Positions 1-8,649 of a stretch of 64,000 nt of DNA are shown here, piece by piece. The DNA lies in NCBI GenBank assembly GCA_036652035.1, contig JAVVWR010000001.1, forward strand, positions 1-64,000, given 5' to 3'. Under the pieces are notes generated by a model. It saw only the letters and a program-made list of their open reading frames with translations. It made no database searches and had not been told where the DNA came from. This DNA comes from JAEZVV01 sp036652035. GTDB lineage: Bacteria > Pseudomonadota > Gammaproteobacteria > Burkholderiales > Burkholderiaceae_F. A program made the position numbers and the translations under genes. The first letter of the stretch is position 1, and the number at the start of each line of letters is the position of its first letter.

Positions 1-338
1 CGCCCGCCGCCGCTCCCGCGCAAGCCATGGCGCCGGCCTATGCCGCTCCGGCCGCTCCGGTGGCACCTGCCGCCGACGTTGCCGCCCCGGCTCCCGAAAC
101 CAGCGGCACCAAGGTGCCCTCGCCCATGGTTGGCACCTTCTACCGCTCGGCCAGCCCGGGCGCAGCGCCCTTCATCGACGTCGGCAGCGTGGTCAAGCCC
201 GGCGACACGCTGTGCATCATTGAAGCCATGAAGCTGCTCAACGAGATCGAGTGCGAGGTCGCCGGCACGGTCAAGGAAATCCTGGTCGAAAACGGCCAGC
301 CGGTCGAATACGGCCAGCCGCTCTTCATCATTGGCTAA
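1..338 (+). CDS. accB: Biotin carboxyl carrier protein of acetyl-CoA carboxylase (3' part; start lies before the window)
   Basis: BCCP carries the biotin that AccC carboxylates, in the first step of fatty-acid synthesis in the cytosol. Only the C-terminal ~111 residues are visible. The frame is open to base 3, and the Met codon at 27 falls inside the Pro/Ala-rich linker, so it is not the start. After the linker comes the biotinyl/lipoyl fold from about base 110, with the motif [10 protein letters not shown]. The biotin-accepting lysine is the AAG at 231-233. The stop TAA is at 336-338, and accC starts 10 nt later, the usual accBC operon. Family identity is clear; only the 5' end is missing. 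Confidence 0.95.
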   Translation, partial: PAAAPAQAMAPAYAAPAAPVAPAADVAAPAPETSGTKVPSPMVGTFYRSASPGAAPFIDVGSVVKPGDTLCIIEAMKLLNEIECEVAGTVKEILVENGQPVEYGQPLFIIG

Positions 339-348
339 GCGCAGCGCG

Positions 349-1707
349 ATGTTCGGCAAGATCCTGATCGCCAACCGGGGCGAGATCGCCCTGCGTATCC
401 AACGCGCCTGTCGTGAGATGGGCATCAAGACGGTGGTCGTTCACTCGACCGCCGACACCGATGCCAAGTACGTGCGCCTGGCCGACGAGTCCGTCTGCAT
501 CGGCCCCGCGGCCTCCAAAGACAGCTACCTCAACGTTCCCGCCATCATCAGCGCGGCCGAAGTGACCGATGCCGAGGCTATTCACCCCGGCTACGGCTTT
601 CTGTCGGAAAACGCCGATTTCGCCGAGCGCGTCGAAAAGAGCGGCTTTGCCTTTATCGGTCCGCGTCCGGAATCGATTCGTCTGATGGGCGACAAGGTCT
701 CGGCCAAGCAGGCAATGATCGCCGCCGGCGTGCCGTGCGTGCCGGGCTCGGGCGGAGCGCTGCCCGACGACCCGAAGGAGATCGTCAAGATCGCCCGCTC
801 GGTCGGCTATCCCGTGATCATCAAGGCCGCCGGCGGTGGCGGTGGTCGCGGCATGCGCGTCGTGCACACGGAAGCGGCGCTCATCAACGCCGTCACCATG
901 ACCCGCACTGAAGCCGGAGCCGCTTTCGGCAATCCCGCGGTGTACATGGAGAAGTTCCTCGAGAACCCGCGCCATATCGAAATTCAAATTCTCGCCGACA
1001 GTTTCCGTAACGCGGTCTGGCTGGGCGAGCGCGACTGCTCGATGCAGCGCCGCCACCAGAAAGTGATCGAAGAGGCCCCTGCGCCCGGCATCGCCCGCCG
1101 CCTGATCGAGAAAATCGGCGATCGCTGCGCCGACGCGTGCAAGAAGATCGGCTACCGTGGCGCCGGCACCTTCGAGTTCCTCTATGAAGATGGCGAGTTC
1201 TACTTCATCGAGATGAATACCCGGATCCAGGTCGAGCACCCGGTGACCGAGTTCGTCACTGGCATCGACTTGGTGCAGGAGCAGATCCGCGTCGCCGCCG
1301 GCGAGAAGCTGCGCTTCAAGCAGCGCGACATTCAGTTGCGCGGCCACGCGATCGAGTGCCGCATCAACGCCGAAGACCCGTTCAAGTTCACCCCCAGCCC
1401 CGGCCGGATCACCTCGTGGCACGCGCCCGGCGGCCCCGGCGTGCGGGTCGATTCGCACGCCTACGCGGGCTACTTCGTGCCGCCGCATTACGACTCGATG
1501 ATCGGCAAGCTGATCAGCCACGGCGATACCCGCGAGCAGGCCTTGGCGCGGATGCGGATCGCGCTCTCGGAAATGGTGGTCGAAGGCATTTCGACCAATA
1601 TCCCGCTGCACCGCGAACTGATGACCGACGAGAAATTCATGCAGGGCGGCACCAGCATTCATTACCTAGAAAAGCGCCTCGCGGCCCGCGAGCAGGCCCG
1701 GGGTTGA
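349..1707 (+). CDS. accC: Biotin carboxylase subunit of acetyl-CoA carboxylase
   Basis: AccC carboxylates BCCP-biotin using ATP and bicarbonate. The 452-residue length is normal for the family. The ATG at 349 gives the standard N-terminus [16 protein letters not shown]; an in-frame TTG at 331 overlaps the accB stop and is less likely. The ATP-grasp glycine loop [14 protein letters not shown] lies near residue 160, and the catalytic stretch [14 protein letters not shown] near residue 290. The C-terminal biotin carboxylase domain is complete. It is co-oriented with accB upstream and prmA immediately downstream, as in many betaproteobacteria. Confidence 0.98.
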   Translation: MFGKILIANRGEIALRIQRACREMGIKTVVVHSTADTDAKYVRLADESVCIGPAASKDSYLNVPAIISAAEVTDAEAIHPGYGFLSENADFAERVEKSGFAFIGPRPESIRLMGDKVSAKQAMIAAGVPCVPGSGGALPDDPKEIVKIARSVGYPVIIKAAGGGGGRGMRVVHTEAALINAVTMTRTEAGAAFGNPAVYMEKFLENPRHIEIQILADSFRNAVWLGERDCSMQRRHQKVIEEAPAPGIARRLIEKIGDRCADACKKIGYRGAGTFEFLYEDGEFYFIEMNTRIQVEHPVTEFVTGIDLVQEQIRVAAGEKLRFKQRDIQLRGHAIECRINAEDPFKFTPSPGRITSWHAPGGPGVRVDSHAYAGYFVPPHYDSMIGKLISHGDTREQALARMRIALSEMVVEGISTNIPLHRELMTDEKFMQGGTSIHYLEKRLAAREQARG

Positions 1708-1717
1708 GGTGAGCCAT

Positions 1718-2617
1718 ATGCTGCGTGAAGTTTCCCTGCTGGCCGACGAGGCCTACGCCGAATCGCTCGCCGACGCCTTGATCGAAGCCGGCGCCCTGTC
1801 GGTCTCAGTCGAAGACGCCGACGCCGACTCCGACGCCGAACAGCCGCTTTATGGCGAACCCGGTCTCGAACCGACCCGGCTCGCCTGGAACCGGAGCCGA
1901 TTGACGATCCTGATCGACGCCGATTTCGAACTCGAATCGACCCTGGAAGAAGCCGCCGCGGCGCTGGGCTGCGCCATCCCCAGCATCGATTCGCAGTCCG
2001 AAGTCGCCGACACCGACTGGGTGCGCCAGACCCAGGCCCAGTTCCCGCCGACCCAGATCAGCGAACGCCTGTGGATCGTGCCGACCTGGCACGAACCGCC
2101 CCAGGCCGCCGCGATCAACATCCGGCTCGACCCGGGCGTGGCCTTTGGCACCGGCACCCACCCGACCACCCGGCTGTGTCTGATGTGGCTCGACCAGTCG
2201 ATCGCGGGCGGCGAGACCTTGCTCGATTACGGTTGCGGCTCGGGCATTCTGGCGATCGCCGCCAAGAAGCTCGGGGCCGGTGAATCGGTGGGCACCGACA
2301 TCGACCCGCAAGCGATCGAGGCCGCGCGCCTCAACGCCGCCGACAACGATGCCGAGGTCGAGTTTGTCCTGCCCGACGACTTCGCCGCTGGCGAATTCAA
2401 TGTCGTGGTCGCCAACATCCTGTCGAACCCGCTCAAGCTGCTCGCGCCCGCCCTGCTCGGCCGTGTCGCTCCCGGCGGCGCCCTGGTGCTCTCGGGCGTG
2501 CTCGAACGCCAGGCCGAGGAAGTGATTGCCGCTTACGCCGCGATCGACCCAGGCCTGCTCTTGTCCGTCTGGCGTGCCGAAGACGGCTGGGTGTGCCTGG
2601 CGGGCCGGCGCGCCTGA
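1718..2617 (+). CDS. prmA: Ribosomal protein L11 methyltransferase
   Basis: PrmA trimethylates ribosomal protein L11 using S-adenosylmethionine. The 299-residue product has the substrate-binding N-terminal domain, then GTGTHPTTRLCL, the SAM-binding motif DYGCGSGILAIAA and the NILSNPL motif typical of this family. I chose ATG 1718 because the purine-rich GAGGTGA at 1706-1712 is well placed as a ribosome site; a GTG at 1709 in the same frame is an alternative adding three residues. It follows accC by about 10 nt and is probably cotranscribed with it. Confidence 0.95.
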   Translation: MLREVSLLADEAYAESLADALIEAGALSVSVEDADADSDAEQPLYGEPGLEPTRLAWNRSRLTILIDADFELESTLEEAAAALGCAIPSIDSQSEVADTDWVRQTQAQFPPTQISERLWIVPTWHEPPQAAAINIRLDPGVAFGTGTHPTTRLCLMWLDQSIAGGETLLDYGCGSGILAIAAKKLGAGESVGTDIDPQAIEAARLNAADNDAEVEFVLPDDFAAGEFNVVVANILSNPLKLLAPALLGRVAPGGALVLSGVLERQAEEVIAAYAAIDPGLLLSVWRAEDGWVCLAGRRA

Positions 2618-2627
2618 TCGTTCACCC

Positions 2628-3929
2628 ATGGCCCTCGCCACGCGCTGCCCGGCATGCCACTCCGTTTTCCGAGTCGTCGCCGATCAACTCAAGCTGCGCG
2701 GCGGCCTGGTTCGCTGCGGCCAATGCCATACGGTGTTCGACGCGATCNNNNNNNNNNNNNNNNNNNNNNNNNNNNNNNNNNNNNNNNNNNNNNNNNNNNN
2801 NNNNNNNNNNNNNNNNNNNNNNNNNNNNNNNNNNNNNNNNNNNNNNNCACCGGACCGGCGCTCACCCGATTTTCTGATCGAACCCGAGCCCGCTCCGGCC
2901 ACGACCGAAGCGCAAGCCGGGGACGCCAGCCCGGCTCCCCACGGCGCAGCGTCCCCGCTGCCCGAGCGCGCAGCCGCCGCGATGCGCGAGCTCGCCGCGG
3001 CCCTCGACTTGGTGCCGGCCTTGAGCTTGAGTCCATCGAGTCCATTGCCAACGCACACCCGGATCGAAGCCACGGCGTCGACGGCGGCCGCACTCGGACA
3101 AGAAGCACCGGCCGAGAACGAAGCGGCAACGACCGACGCCAAGTTCGAACCGGAAGATAGCGCTGCCAGCGGCTCCGCCGAGATCGCAGAGCCGCCAAGC
3201 TCTCCGACGATGGCCACCGCCGCCGAGTTTCAACCCGTCGCGGCCAGTGAGGCGCAAGAATCCGCCAGTGCCACGCTGGCCGTGGATCCGAATACCGCAC
3301 CGGATTCCGAACCGAAGGTCGAAGCAGAACTCGGCCCTGACTCGACAGTCTTGCCGTCGGCGCCCCCCCCACCCGCGCAAGAGGCCGCTCAGGCCGCCGT
3401 GCCCGCCACACTGGCCGAGCCCGAATTTCTGCGCCGCGCGGCGCAGCAAGAAAAAGAGCGTTCGCGCAGTCGATGGTGGGCGGCGGCCAGCCTTGCCGCT
3501 GCACTGGTGCTGGCGGTGCAACTGCTGATCGCTTTCCGCGCCGAAATCCTGATGCGATGGCCGCAAGCGCAACCGCTGCTGGTCGAATTGTGCGAGCAGG
3601 CCGGCTGCACGGTCGACTGGCCGGCCCAGCCCGATCAGATCGCGGTTCTGGCGGGCGATCTGCAGGCCTTGCCCGGCTCGGCCGCCCTCGAACTCAACGT
3701 CACTCTGCGCAACCGCGCGCCCTATCCGCAAGCGCTGCCTGCGCTCGAGATCACGCTTACCGACGCGCGCAACCAGGCGCTCGCTCGCCGCGTGGTCTTG
3801 CCGGCCGACTATTTGCCGGCCGGCCGCGCCGACAGGCTCGCGCCCGGCGAAGATCTCGCCGCCAGACTCTTTTTCGAAGTCAAAGGCCCGGCTCCAACGG
3901 GCTTTCTCGTCTACCCCTTCCACCTCTGA
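2628..3929 (+). CDS. Zinc-ribbon (MJ0042-type) membrane protein with C-terminal DUF3426 domain, interrupted by a sequence gap
   Basis: The first ~40 residues form a four-cysteine zinc ribbon (CPAC...CGQC, MALATRCPACHSVFRVV onward). A 100-N gap at 2748-2847 falls straight after it. Beyond the gap comes a long, low-complexity acidic Ala/Pro/Glu-rich linker, one transmembrane helix (about bases 3475-3540, WWAAASLAAALVLAVQLLI) and a C-terminal domain of DUF3426 type ending GFLVYPFHL. The two sides happen to be in the same frame with 100 N, but the true gap size is unknown. Function is not established. The position between prmA and a PfkB kinase is usual for betaproteobacteria. Confidence 0.85.
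   Translation: MALATRCPACHSVFRVVADQLKLRGGLVRCGQCHTVFDAIXXXXXXXXXXXXXXXXXXXXXXXXXXXXXXXXXXPDRRSPDFLIEPEPAPATTEAQAGDASPAPHGAASPLPERAAAAMRELAAALDLVPALSLSPSSPLPTHTRIEATASTAAALGQEAPAENEAATTDAKFEPEDSAASGSAEIAEPPSSPTMATAAEFQPVAASEAQESASATLAVDPNTAPDSEPKVEAELGPDSTVLPSAPPPPAQEAAQAAVPATLAEPEFLRRAAQQEKERSRSRWWAAASLAAALVLAVQLLIAFRAEILMRWPQAQPLLVELCEQAGCTVDWPAQPDQIAVLAGDLQALPGSAALELNVTLRNRAPYPQALPALEITLTDARNQALARRVVLPADYLPAGRADRLAPGEDLAARLFFEVKGPAPTGFLVYPFHL
2748..2847. other. Assembly gap (100 N) inside the zinc-ribbon/DUF3426 gene
   Basis: Exactly 100 N, the same size as the five other gaps in the window, so it is a placeholder. It lies between the zinc ribbon and the linker. The flanks share no visible overlap. 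Confidence 0.99.
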
Positions 3930-3950
3930 ATGCGCGTCCGCGCCCCCACT

Positions 3951-4886
3951 ATGTCTGTCCTTATCTGCGGTTCGGTCGCCTTTGACTCGGTCATGGTCTT
4001 CCCCGGCCACTTTGCCGACCACATCCTGCCCGAGCAGGTCCACATCCTGAACGTCTCCTTCCTGGTGCCGGAGATGCGACGCGAGTTCGGCGGCTGCGCC
4101 GGCAACATCGCCTACAGCCTCAAGCGCCTTGGCGGCGAGCCGCTGCCGATGGCCACGGTCGGCGACGACGCCCAGCCCTATCTCGATCGCCTCGATTCGC
4201 TCGCGATCGACCGCCGCTACGTAAAGCAGGTGGCAGGGTCGTTCACGGCGCAGGCCTTCATCACCACCGACCTCAACGCCAACCAGCTCACCGCCTTTCA
4301 CCCCGGCGCGATGGGCCAGGCGCATCTCAATACCGTGCCTGCCGATGCCGGCATCCAGCTCGGCATCGTCGCGCCCGATGGCCGCGAAGCCATGGTGCAG
4401 CACGCGCAGCAGTTCGCCGACCACGGCATTCCTTTCATCTTCGACCTTGGCCAGGCAATGCCGCTGTTCAATGGCGACGAGCTGCTGTGGTTCATCGCCC
4501 GCGCGCAATACGTCAGCTTGTCGGACTACGAGGCACGCGTGGTGTGCGAGCGCACCGGCCAGTCGCTCGAAGAGCTCGCGCAAAAAGTCGAGGCCTTGAT
4601 CGTCACTCTGGGCGAACACGGCTCGGACATCTACGTCGGCGGCAAGAAGCTCCACGTGCCGGTTGCCACCGCGCGCCAGGTGATCGACCCGGTCGGTTGC
4701 GGCGACGCTTACCGCGGCGGTCTGCTCTACGGCCTGGTCAACGACATGGACTGGGAAACCAGCGGACGACTGGCCTCGGTGATGGGCTCGCTCAAGATCG
4801 AGCACGGCGGCGCGCAGAACTATGTGGTGGACCGCGCGGGTATCGCCGAGCGCTTCTTCGAGGCCTACGGCTACCGTCCCTGGTAA
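3951..4886 (+). CDS. PfkB-family carbohydrate/nucleoside kinase (adenosine kinase-like)
   Basis: This is a ribokinase-fold kinase of 311 residues that phosphorylates a sugar or nucleoside with ATP; the substrate cannot be told from sequence alone. The N-terminal strand is MSVLICGSVAFDSVMVF, followed by the substrate-side motif FGGCAGNIAYSLKRLGG near residue 45. The C-terminal PfkB signature is DPVGCGDAYRGGLLYGL near residue 250, where the GCGD aspartate is the expected catalytic base. ATG 3951 gives the normal family N-terminus; ATG 3930, directly after the upstream stop, would add seven residues. It probably belongs to the accB-to-lipoprotein transcription unit. Confidence 0.85.
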   Translation: MSVLICGSVAFDSVMVFPGHFADHILPEQVHILNVSFLVPEMRREFGGCAGNIAYSLKRLGGEPLPMATVGDDAQPYLDRLDSLAIDRRYVKQVAGSFTAQAFITTDLNANQLTAFHPGAMGQAHLNTVPADAGIQLGIVAPDGREAMVQHAQQFADHGIPFIFDLGQAMPLFNGDELLWFIARAQYVSLSDYEARVVCERTGQSLEELAQKVEALIVTLGEHGSDIYVGGKKLHVPVATARQVIDPVGCGDAYRGGLLYGLVNDMDWETSGRLASVMGSLKIEHGGAQNYVVDRAGIAERFFEAYGYRPW

Positions 4887-4933
4887 TTCGCCCGGCCGCC
4901 CCTCTCTTTCAGCAAACCAAAGGAAACGGTCTT

Positions 4934-5389
4934 ATGAGTCGCACGCTTCTTGTCGCTGCCGTGGTGGCGGCCGTGGGTCTGGCAGGCTGCCAGACCACCA
5001 ACACCTCGGCCAACGTGTACCGCGCCGATCAAGCTCAGCGCGAACAAATCGTTCGCATGGCAACGGTTGAAAGCATCAAGAGCGTGCTGATCGAGCAGAC
5101 TGAAAGCGGCCTTGGCGCCATGTCGGGCGCGGCGCTGGGTGGCGTGGCCGGCAGCACCATCGGCCAGGGCCGCGGCTCGGCGGTGGCGGCGATCGCGGGC
5201 GCGGTGGCGGGCGGCCTGCTCGGCAACGCCGCCGAAGCTCAGATAGGCCGCAAGCAGGGTTTCGAGATTACGGTCCGCCTCGACAATGGCGAAATGCGGG
5301 CAATCGTCCAGGACGCTGACACCAGCTTCGTTCCGGGCGAACGCGTCCGCCTGCTGACTCAAGGCGGCGTGACGCGCGTTTCGAAGTAG
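4934..5389 (+). CDS. Glycine-zipper outer-membrane lipoprotein (SlyB/Pcp type)
   Basis: The 151-residue product starts with a lipoprotein signal peptide (MSRTLLVAAVVAAVGLAGC), with the lipid-accepting Cys at residue 19. The middle is a Gly/Ala-rich double glycine-zipper hairpin (about residues 60-100, GAALGGVAGSTIGQGRG and GAVAGGLLGNAAE). The C-terminal ~45 residues form a small beta domain. Proteins of this kind sit in the outer membrane and are linked to envelope integrity, but the exact role is unknown. A purine-rich ribosome site (AAAGGAAA) precedes the ATG. A strong terminator follows. Confidence 0.85.
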   Translation: MSRTLLVAAVVAAVGLAGCQTTNTSANVYRADQAQREQIVRMATVESIKSVLIEQTESGLGAMSGAALGGVAGSTIGQGRGSAVAAIAGAVAGGLLGNAAEAQIGRKQGFEITVRLDNGEMRAIVQDADTSFVPGERVRLLTQGGVTRVSK

Positions 5390-5416
5390 CCGGCCGCGAC
5401 TGGCAGCAGCAAAAAC

Positions 5417-5440
5417 AAGGGGCGCCGCGGCGCCCCTTTC
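5417..5440. terminator. Bidirectional rho-independent terminator between the lipoprotein and yggT-like genes
   Basis: A perfect 10-bp inverted repeat (AAGGGGCGCC / GGCGCCCCTT) with a 2-nt centre is flanked by A-rich sequence on the left and TTTCGTTTT on the right. It can therefore act in both directions for the converging genes. Confidence 0.8.
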
Positions 5441-5462
5441 GTTTTGAAACTCGCCCGCCGAC

Positions 5463-5999
5463 TCAAAATCCGAGGCGAGCGATCACCATCAGCGCCACGT
5501 TGATCACCACGATCAGAACGATCGGCGACAGATCGATTCCGCCCACCGGCGGAATCAGGCGCTGGATCGGCGCAAGAAAGGGCCGCACCAGAGAAGCCAT
5601 CGCCGGCGCGATCGGCGCGTGCGGATTCACCCACGACAGCAGCGCGTGCAGGATCGTGAGCCACATCATCAAATAGAGCGCCCAGCGCAGCAGTTGCAGG
5701 AACGCCGACGCCAACACGGCGAGCGGATCAAAGGGCATGCCCACCAGCAGGAGCAGCGCCGCGAGAAATACCGCCGCCACCAGCGCAGCGCCCGCCAGGG
5801 CCGGCCACTCGATGCGGCCACGCCGCGGAATGAAGCGCGCCAGCGGGCGCACCAACCAATCGGTCAAAGCGAAAGCAAACTGCGCGAGCGGATTTCGCGC
5901 CGGCATGCCGAGCCAGAACATGTAGGCGCGCAACAGCAGAAGGCTGCCAAGCAAGGTGGCTGCGATGTCGAGAACGAGACGAGCGATGTCAGCGAGCAT
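5463..5999 (-). CDS. YggT-family integral membrane protein
   Basis: This 178-residue protein has two copies of the YggT membrane module. The first hydrophobic hairpin lies at about residues 5-95 and the second at about 100-175, each followed by a basic loop with Pro-rich RPLARFIPR and RPFLAPIQRLIPP motifs. YggT proteins are inner-membrane proteins of poorly known function. The ATG at 5999 is the start that puts the first membrane helix at the very N-terminus. It converges on the lipoprotein gene. Confidence 0.85.
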   Translation of the reverse strand: MLADIARLVLDIAATLLGSLLLLRAYMFWLGMPARNPLAQFAFALTDWLVRPLARFIPRRGRIEWPALAGAALVAAVFLAALLLLVGMPFDPLAVLASAFLQLLRWALYLMMWLTILHALLSWVNPHAPIAPAMASLVRPFLAPIQRLIPPVGGIDLSPIVLIVVINVALMVIARLGF

Positions 6000-6062
6000 G
6001 AACCTGGCCGAAGGAGTGAGGTGCACCGATTCTAGCGAGGCAGCACCGTGGAACAGGGAGAA

Positions 6063-6090
6063 AAAAGGGGCGCCCGAGGGCGCCCCTTGA
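6063..6090 (-). terminator. Rho-independent terminator of the histone H1-like gene
   Basis: On the minus strand an 11-bp inverted repeat (AAGGGGCGCCC / GGGCGCCCCTT) is followed by a T6 run. It lies about 20 bp past the H1-like stop codon at 6109. Confidence 0.85.
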
Positions 6091-6108
6091 TGCAAACCGA
6101 GTCAGCGA

Positions 6109-6976
6109 TTACGGCCGGCTGCCGGTCGGGAACGGCCAGGCCGCCGCCGGGTTCAGCGCCGTCTTGGCGCCCGGCGCGGCAGCCGGCACGGCCACCGGAG
6201 CAGAGACCACAGGCTTGGCTACCGCCTTGGGCGCAGCGACCTTCTTCGGCGCAACGACTTTCTTCGGCGCCGCGGCCTTCTTGGGAGCGGCCACCGGCTT
6301 GGGCGCCACCGCTTTCTTCGGCGCCGCCTTCTTGGCAGCAACGACCGGCTTGGCCGCGACTTCCTTCTTCGGCGCGGCGGCCTTCTTGGGAGCAGCGGAC
6401 TTCTTGGAAGCGGCCGCCTTCTTCGGCGCCGCTACCTTCTTGGGCGCAACGACCTTCGTCGCAGCAGGCTTAGCTATTTTTTTTTTTGCGACGACAGCCT
6501 TCTTCGGCGCGACCGCCTTCTTGGCCACGGCCTTCTTCGGTGCGGCCGCCTTCTTGGCCACGGCCTTCTTCGGCGCAGCCGCCTTCTTGGCCACGGCCTT
6601 CTTCGGCGCAGCCGCCTTCTTGGCCACGGCCTNNNNNNNNNNNNNNNNNNNNNNNNNNNNNNNNNNNNNNNNNNNNNNNNNNNNNNNNNNNNNNNNNNNN
6701 NNNNNNNNNNNNNNNNNNNNNNNNNNNNNNNNTCTTCGGCGCGGCCGCCTTCTTGGCTACGGCCTTCTTCGGCGCAGCGGCCTTCTTGGCCACGGCCTTC
6801 TTCGGCGCGACCGCCTTCTTGGCTACGGCCTTCTTCGGCGCAGCGGCCTTCTTGGCAGCCGGCTTCTTCGAGACCGCCTTCTTCACCGCAGCCTCAACCT
6901 TCTTCGCGACCTTCTTCAGCTCGGAAGCCATGGTCTTTTTGGCGGCCTTTTTCGGGGCCTTCTTAGCAGTAGCCAT
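6109..6976 (-). CDS. Histone H1-like, Lys/Ala/Pro-rich DNA-binding protein, interrupted by a gap
   Basis: The N-terminus is MATAKKAPKKAAKKTMASEL, then a short predicted helix (LKKVAKKVEAAVKKAV). The rest is a long run of AAAPKKAVAKK-type repeats of 11 residues (33 bp), ending in a less basic tail rich in Ala/Val/Pro. Such proteins resemble eukaryotic H1 tails and bacterial AlgP/BpH1-type proteins that bind DNA and compact the nucleoid; that role is inferred. ATG 6976 is preceded by GGAGATATTT. The 100-N gap lies inside the repeats. The two sides are out of frame with 100 N, so the true gap should be a multiple of three. A run of 11 A (bases 6477-6487) lies within the coding frame. Confidence 0.85.
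6489..6867 (-). repeat. 33-bp tandem repeats encoding AAAPKKAVAKK in the H1-like gene
   Basis: Near-identical 33-bp units read on the plus strand as GCCTTCTTCGGCGCAGCCGC followed by CTTCTTGGCCACG. At least four units lie left of the gap and at least three lie right of it. They vary mainly at third codon positions (GCAGCC, GCGACC, GCGGCC), as expected for protein-level conservation. The number of units is unknown because the assembler stopped here. Confidence 0.85.
6633..6732. other. Assembly gap (100 N) inside the H1-like repeats
   Basis: Exactly 100 N, in a tandem-repeat block that short reads cannot span. Reading frames on the two sides fit only if the real gap length is divisible by three, so 100 is not the true length. 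Confidence 0.97.
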
Positions 6977-7991
6977 AAATATCTCCTTCAGTGTCTTGCG
7001 ACAGGATGTGAATGCGAAACCCGCAGCGCGGCTATGCACGACGGGCTATTCATCGGCGCATGCAGATGCTCTGTCGCCGCGACACCCCCAGAAAAGCGTT
7101 TTGATCCGCTGATCCGAGCTGAGCGCGGAACGTGCAGCGCACTGACCGCTGACGCTGATGAATTCGGCGCGGCGCAGGCCATCGCAGGCGTGCGCCGACA
7201 GTGCCGCGAAAATCGCAGCGCTGGGATGTTCGAGGGGAAAGAAGCGGGTCGACGAGCCCGACAGGGCTTGCGATTTCAGAGAGGAAGTTGTCCCGCAAGA
7301 CGTCTTGGTCTTGTTGTTCGCGTCTATTGGTCGAGGGCGACTGTCAGTGGTCAATTCAGTGTTCGATCTTGATGTGATCGAGCCAACACAATTGCGCGCA
7401 TTGTCTCCCACAACACATTTGACTCGCAACAGTTTTTCATGCACTGGCGCGAAGTTCGAGAGCTTTGCTTGATCTGCCGCGCATCCTTCACGCACGCGAT
7501 GGTGTTCGCGCGAATCGATGTCGGCATCGAACTCGATTCGCAGCGCGCCCAACGCAAAACGTTGATGACTCACGGCCTCATCCGCCTCGCTTCGGAGCCC
7601 TTGTTCGTCGTCGTCGCCTCGCGCCGCACACTCTCTGTCGAATCTGAAATTTCGCGGCGCGACAGGATCGATTCGCGTCCGCTCAACGGCGGGCCGCAGC
7701 GCAGAGCAAGGAGCCAGGCCAAGCGCTGAGCGCGAGCCCATGGCGGCCACCAACGCTTGCTCTGCCCTCTGGTGTTGCACGCTCATGCCCATGGCTCCTT
7801 GCGCGGACCACCGCTGGCAATGCCGAAGAACTCAACCAGTCACCCAACCTGACTGCCACAACATGTCGCGCCCCAGCAGCGATATCCGACTAGCTATGGT
7901 GTGAGTGATCGTAGAGAAACACAAGCCCAGTTTCAATAGCCGTCGATGCCGTGACGCATGCAGAAACATCGCCGCCGCACTCAAGACGATC
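6977..7991. other. About 1 kb without a convincing gene, upstream of the H1-like gene
   Basis: This is the longest stretch without a supported gene. Open frames exist on both strands (for example 7046-7792 minus and 7439-7729 plus). None has a recognisable domain, a good ribosome site or the codon pattern of neighbouring genes. For the minus-strand H1-like gene it would be a long leader. A possible sigma-70-like promoter on the minus strand is TTGCGA (7424-7429), 18 nt, then GACAAT (7400-7405). That would give a leader of roughly 400 nt, but the assignment is weak. Confidence 0.5.
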
Positions 7992-8615
7992 TCAAACGAA
8001 GGGGAACTCGAGCTGCGTGACGGCCGCCATCCGAGTCCGCAGGCGCCGCCAATCAAAGCACGGGCCAGGATCGGTCTTGCGACCCGGTGCGATATCGCTA
8101 TGCCCGGCAACGGCAACGATCGGGTAATGCCGCGCCAGCAGATCGAGCAGGCGAGCGGCGGCATCGTATTGCTCGGGCTCGAAGACGCAGAGGTCGGTCC
8201 CTTCGAGTTCGATGCCGATCGAGAAATCGTTGCAGCGGGCCCGGCCTTCGAATTCGGAGAGGCCCGCATGCCAGGCACGGTCGGCACAGGAGACGAACTG
8301 GGTGACGGTGCCGTCACGCGCCACCAGAAAGTGCGCGGAAACACGCAAGCCGGCAATCTGTTCGAAGTAAGGATCTGCGGCCGGGTCGAGCGTCCCCGCG
8401 AACAAGGCCTCGATCTGGCCTTCGCCGAATTTCCCGGGCGGCAAGCTGATGTTGTGGATCACCGCCAACTCCAGCGCGCAGCCCGGCGGCCGTGCGTCGC
8501 AGTGTGGCGAAGGGCGGTGGGTGAGACCTTGCACCCAGCCGGCATCGTCGATCGACCACGCCGGAGTCACGGCACGCTGTCCAGCGTCGCGCCACGCGGG
8601 ATCCCGGGCTCGCAT
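7992..8615 (-). CDS. ampD: 1,6-anhydro-N-acetylmuramyl-L-alanine amidase (AmpD)
   Basis: AmpD cleaves the peptide from anhydro-muropeptides in the cytosol during peptidoglycan recycling. The 207-residue product has an Amidase_2 fold: the first zinc-ligand His in LAVIHNISLP, then HFLVARDGTVTQFVSC, and the C-terminal GHSDIAPGRKTDPGPCFDW. That last motif holds a second zinc His, the Lys and the third ligand Asp expected for AmpD. There is no signal peptide, fitting the cytosolic form. The chosen ATG is 8615; an in-frame GTG at 8645, four bases after the pilR stop, would add ten residues. It is probably the last gene of the pilS-pilR unit. Confidence 0.93.
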   Translation of the reverse strand: MRARDPAWRDAGQRAVTPAWSIDDAGWVQGLTHRPSPHCDARPPGCALELAVIHNISLPPGKFGEGQIEALFAGTLDPAADPYFEQIAGLRVSAHFLVARDGTVTQFVSCADRAWHAGLSEFEGRARCNDFSIGIELEGTDLCVFEPEQYDAAARLLDLLARHYPIVAVAGHSDIAPGRKTDPGPCFDWRRLRTRMAAVTQLEFPFV

Positions 8616-8649
8616 TGGAATCCGCCGCCAGCCACCGCGGGCCACGATG

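Noticed and set aside
328..1662. A 444-residue frame antisense to accC, and similar long antisense frames under ffh, secA, ftsZ, ftsA and murC
   Set aside because: Long antisense frames are expected in GC-rich coding DNA; the opposite strand carries clear conserved proteins with intact motifs.
6489..6867. Regular 33-bp repeats that could suggest a CRISPR array
   Set aside because: The repeats are tandem without unique spacers and are in frame, encoding Lys/Ala/Pro units.
6164..7372. Plus-strand frame of Phe/Gly/Ala repeats (FFGAAAFLATA)
   Set aside because: It is the antisense of the H1-like repeat gene, whose strand has the ribosome site, start codon and terminator.
7046..7792. Minus-strand frame of 248 residues upstream of the H1-like gene
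   Set aside because: No domain, no ribosome site, composition unlike neighbouring genes; an equally long frame lies on the other strand.
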